This document shows, piece after piece, positions 12,947 through 13,118 of a stretch of 13,118 bases of DNA. Both the position numbers and the translations under genes were made by a program. The stretch spans positions 1 to 13,118 of the forward strand of contig CAXMMX010000116.1 of assembly GCA_964194535.1 (NCBI GenBank), given 5' to 3'. The notes under the pieces were generated by a model, which was given only the letters and a program-made list of their open reading frames with translations, was not told where the DNA came from and made no database searches. The number at the start of each line of letters is the position of its first letter. Position 1 is the stretch's first letter. The stretch is from UBA2767 sp964194535. GTDB taxonomy: Bacteria > Pseudomonadota > Alphaproteobacteria > Rhizobiales > Methyloligellaceae.

Positions 12947-13118
12947 ATGTCAGACAAAACAAATGCTCCGGACCAGCCGGCGACTGCTCAAGACGATGCC
13001 GAACAAGCCTATGACCTCAAACTTGGGGATGCTCCTCCGGTCGAGCGGCACGACATTGTCCTTCCGGCACAAACCTCTCCACTCACCGACGAAGAACTCG
13101 CCGCCTTACTGATACCAA
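12947..13118 (+). CDS. Unidentified acidic protein, 5' part only
   Basis: ATG 12947 follows GCGGGGATGTC, which contains a ribosome site (GGGGA) about five bases away, and opens a frame of 57 codons to the end of the window. The visible part (MSDKTNAPDQPATAQDDAEQAYDL ... PLTDEELAALLIP) is hydrophilic and rich in Asp, Glu, Ala, Pro and Gln, with no signal peptide or membrane segment. It looks like a disordered N-terminal region before a folded domain that begins beyond the window. No family is recognised. The overlapping 73-residue frame at 12891-13112 is rejected as a shadow because of its biased composition and poor start. Confidence 0.6.
   Translation, partial: MSDKTNAPDQPATAQDDAEQAYDLKLGDAPPVERHDIVLPAQTSPLTDEELAALLIP

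Overview
The window looks like chromosomal DNA of an alphaproteobacterium, most likely Hyphomicrobiales (Rhizobiales). The evidence is moderate-to-high GC coding DNA, a glutamate/aspartate-type ABC transporter, and five copies of a modular 'TGTCCGCTTT...AAAGCGGACA' intergenic repeat. Translations of this repeat give the spurious 'MSALGHKRTL / MSAFGGKADI'-like peptides familiar from genomes of this order. No rRNA, tRNA, CRISPR array, transposase or phage gene was recognised.

Left part (1-2442): a repeat cluster (80-201); a minus-strand alpha/beta hydrolase (229-1005) whose nucleophile and catalytic-histidine positions are both non-canonical; a divergent intergenic region with a 12-bp inverted repeat and a second repeat cluster; then a secreted SUMF1/FGE-fold protein (1457-2314) lacking the FGE catalytic cysteines.

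Central part (2443-10000): a catabolic locus. A LysR-type regulator (minus) is divergent from a PLP enzyme closely resembling L-cysteate sulfo-lyase (CuyA). Downstream on the same strand are a GltI-like periplasmic binding protein, two GltJ/GltK-like permeases, a GltL-like ATPase, a universal stress protein and a class-III (dialkylglycine-decarboxylase-like) PLP enzyme. Cysteate is the sulfonate analogue of aspartate, so an acidic-amino-acid importer beside a cysteate lyase suggests regulated uptake and desulfonation of cysteate. That is an inference from families and gene order. Two palindromes sit in the LysR/lyase intergenic region, a long stem-loop lies between the binding protein and the first permease, and a decayed second copy of the permease-2 tail lies just before the ATPase gene, so the transporter operon appears to have been spliced from two paralogous ones.

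Right part (10001-13118): repeat cluster C, a 65-residue two-helix membrane protein, repeat cluster D, a rhomboid protease, a PolB-like 3'-5' exonuclease whose DIET-containing N-terminus is intact but has no ATG/GTG/TTG start, repeat cluster E, and the first 57 codons of an unidentified acidic protein that runs off the window.
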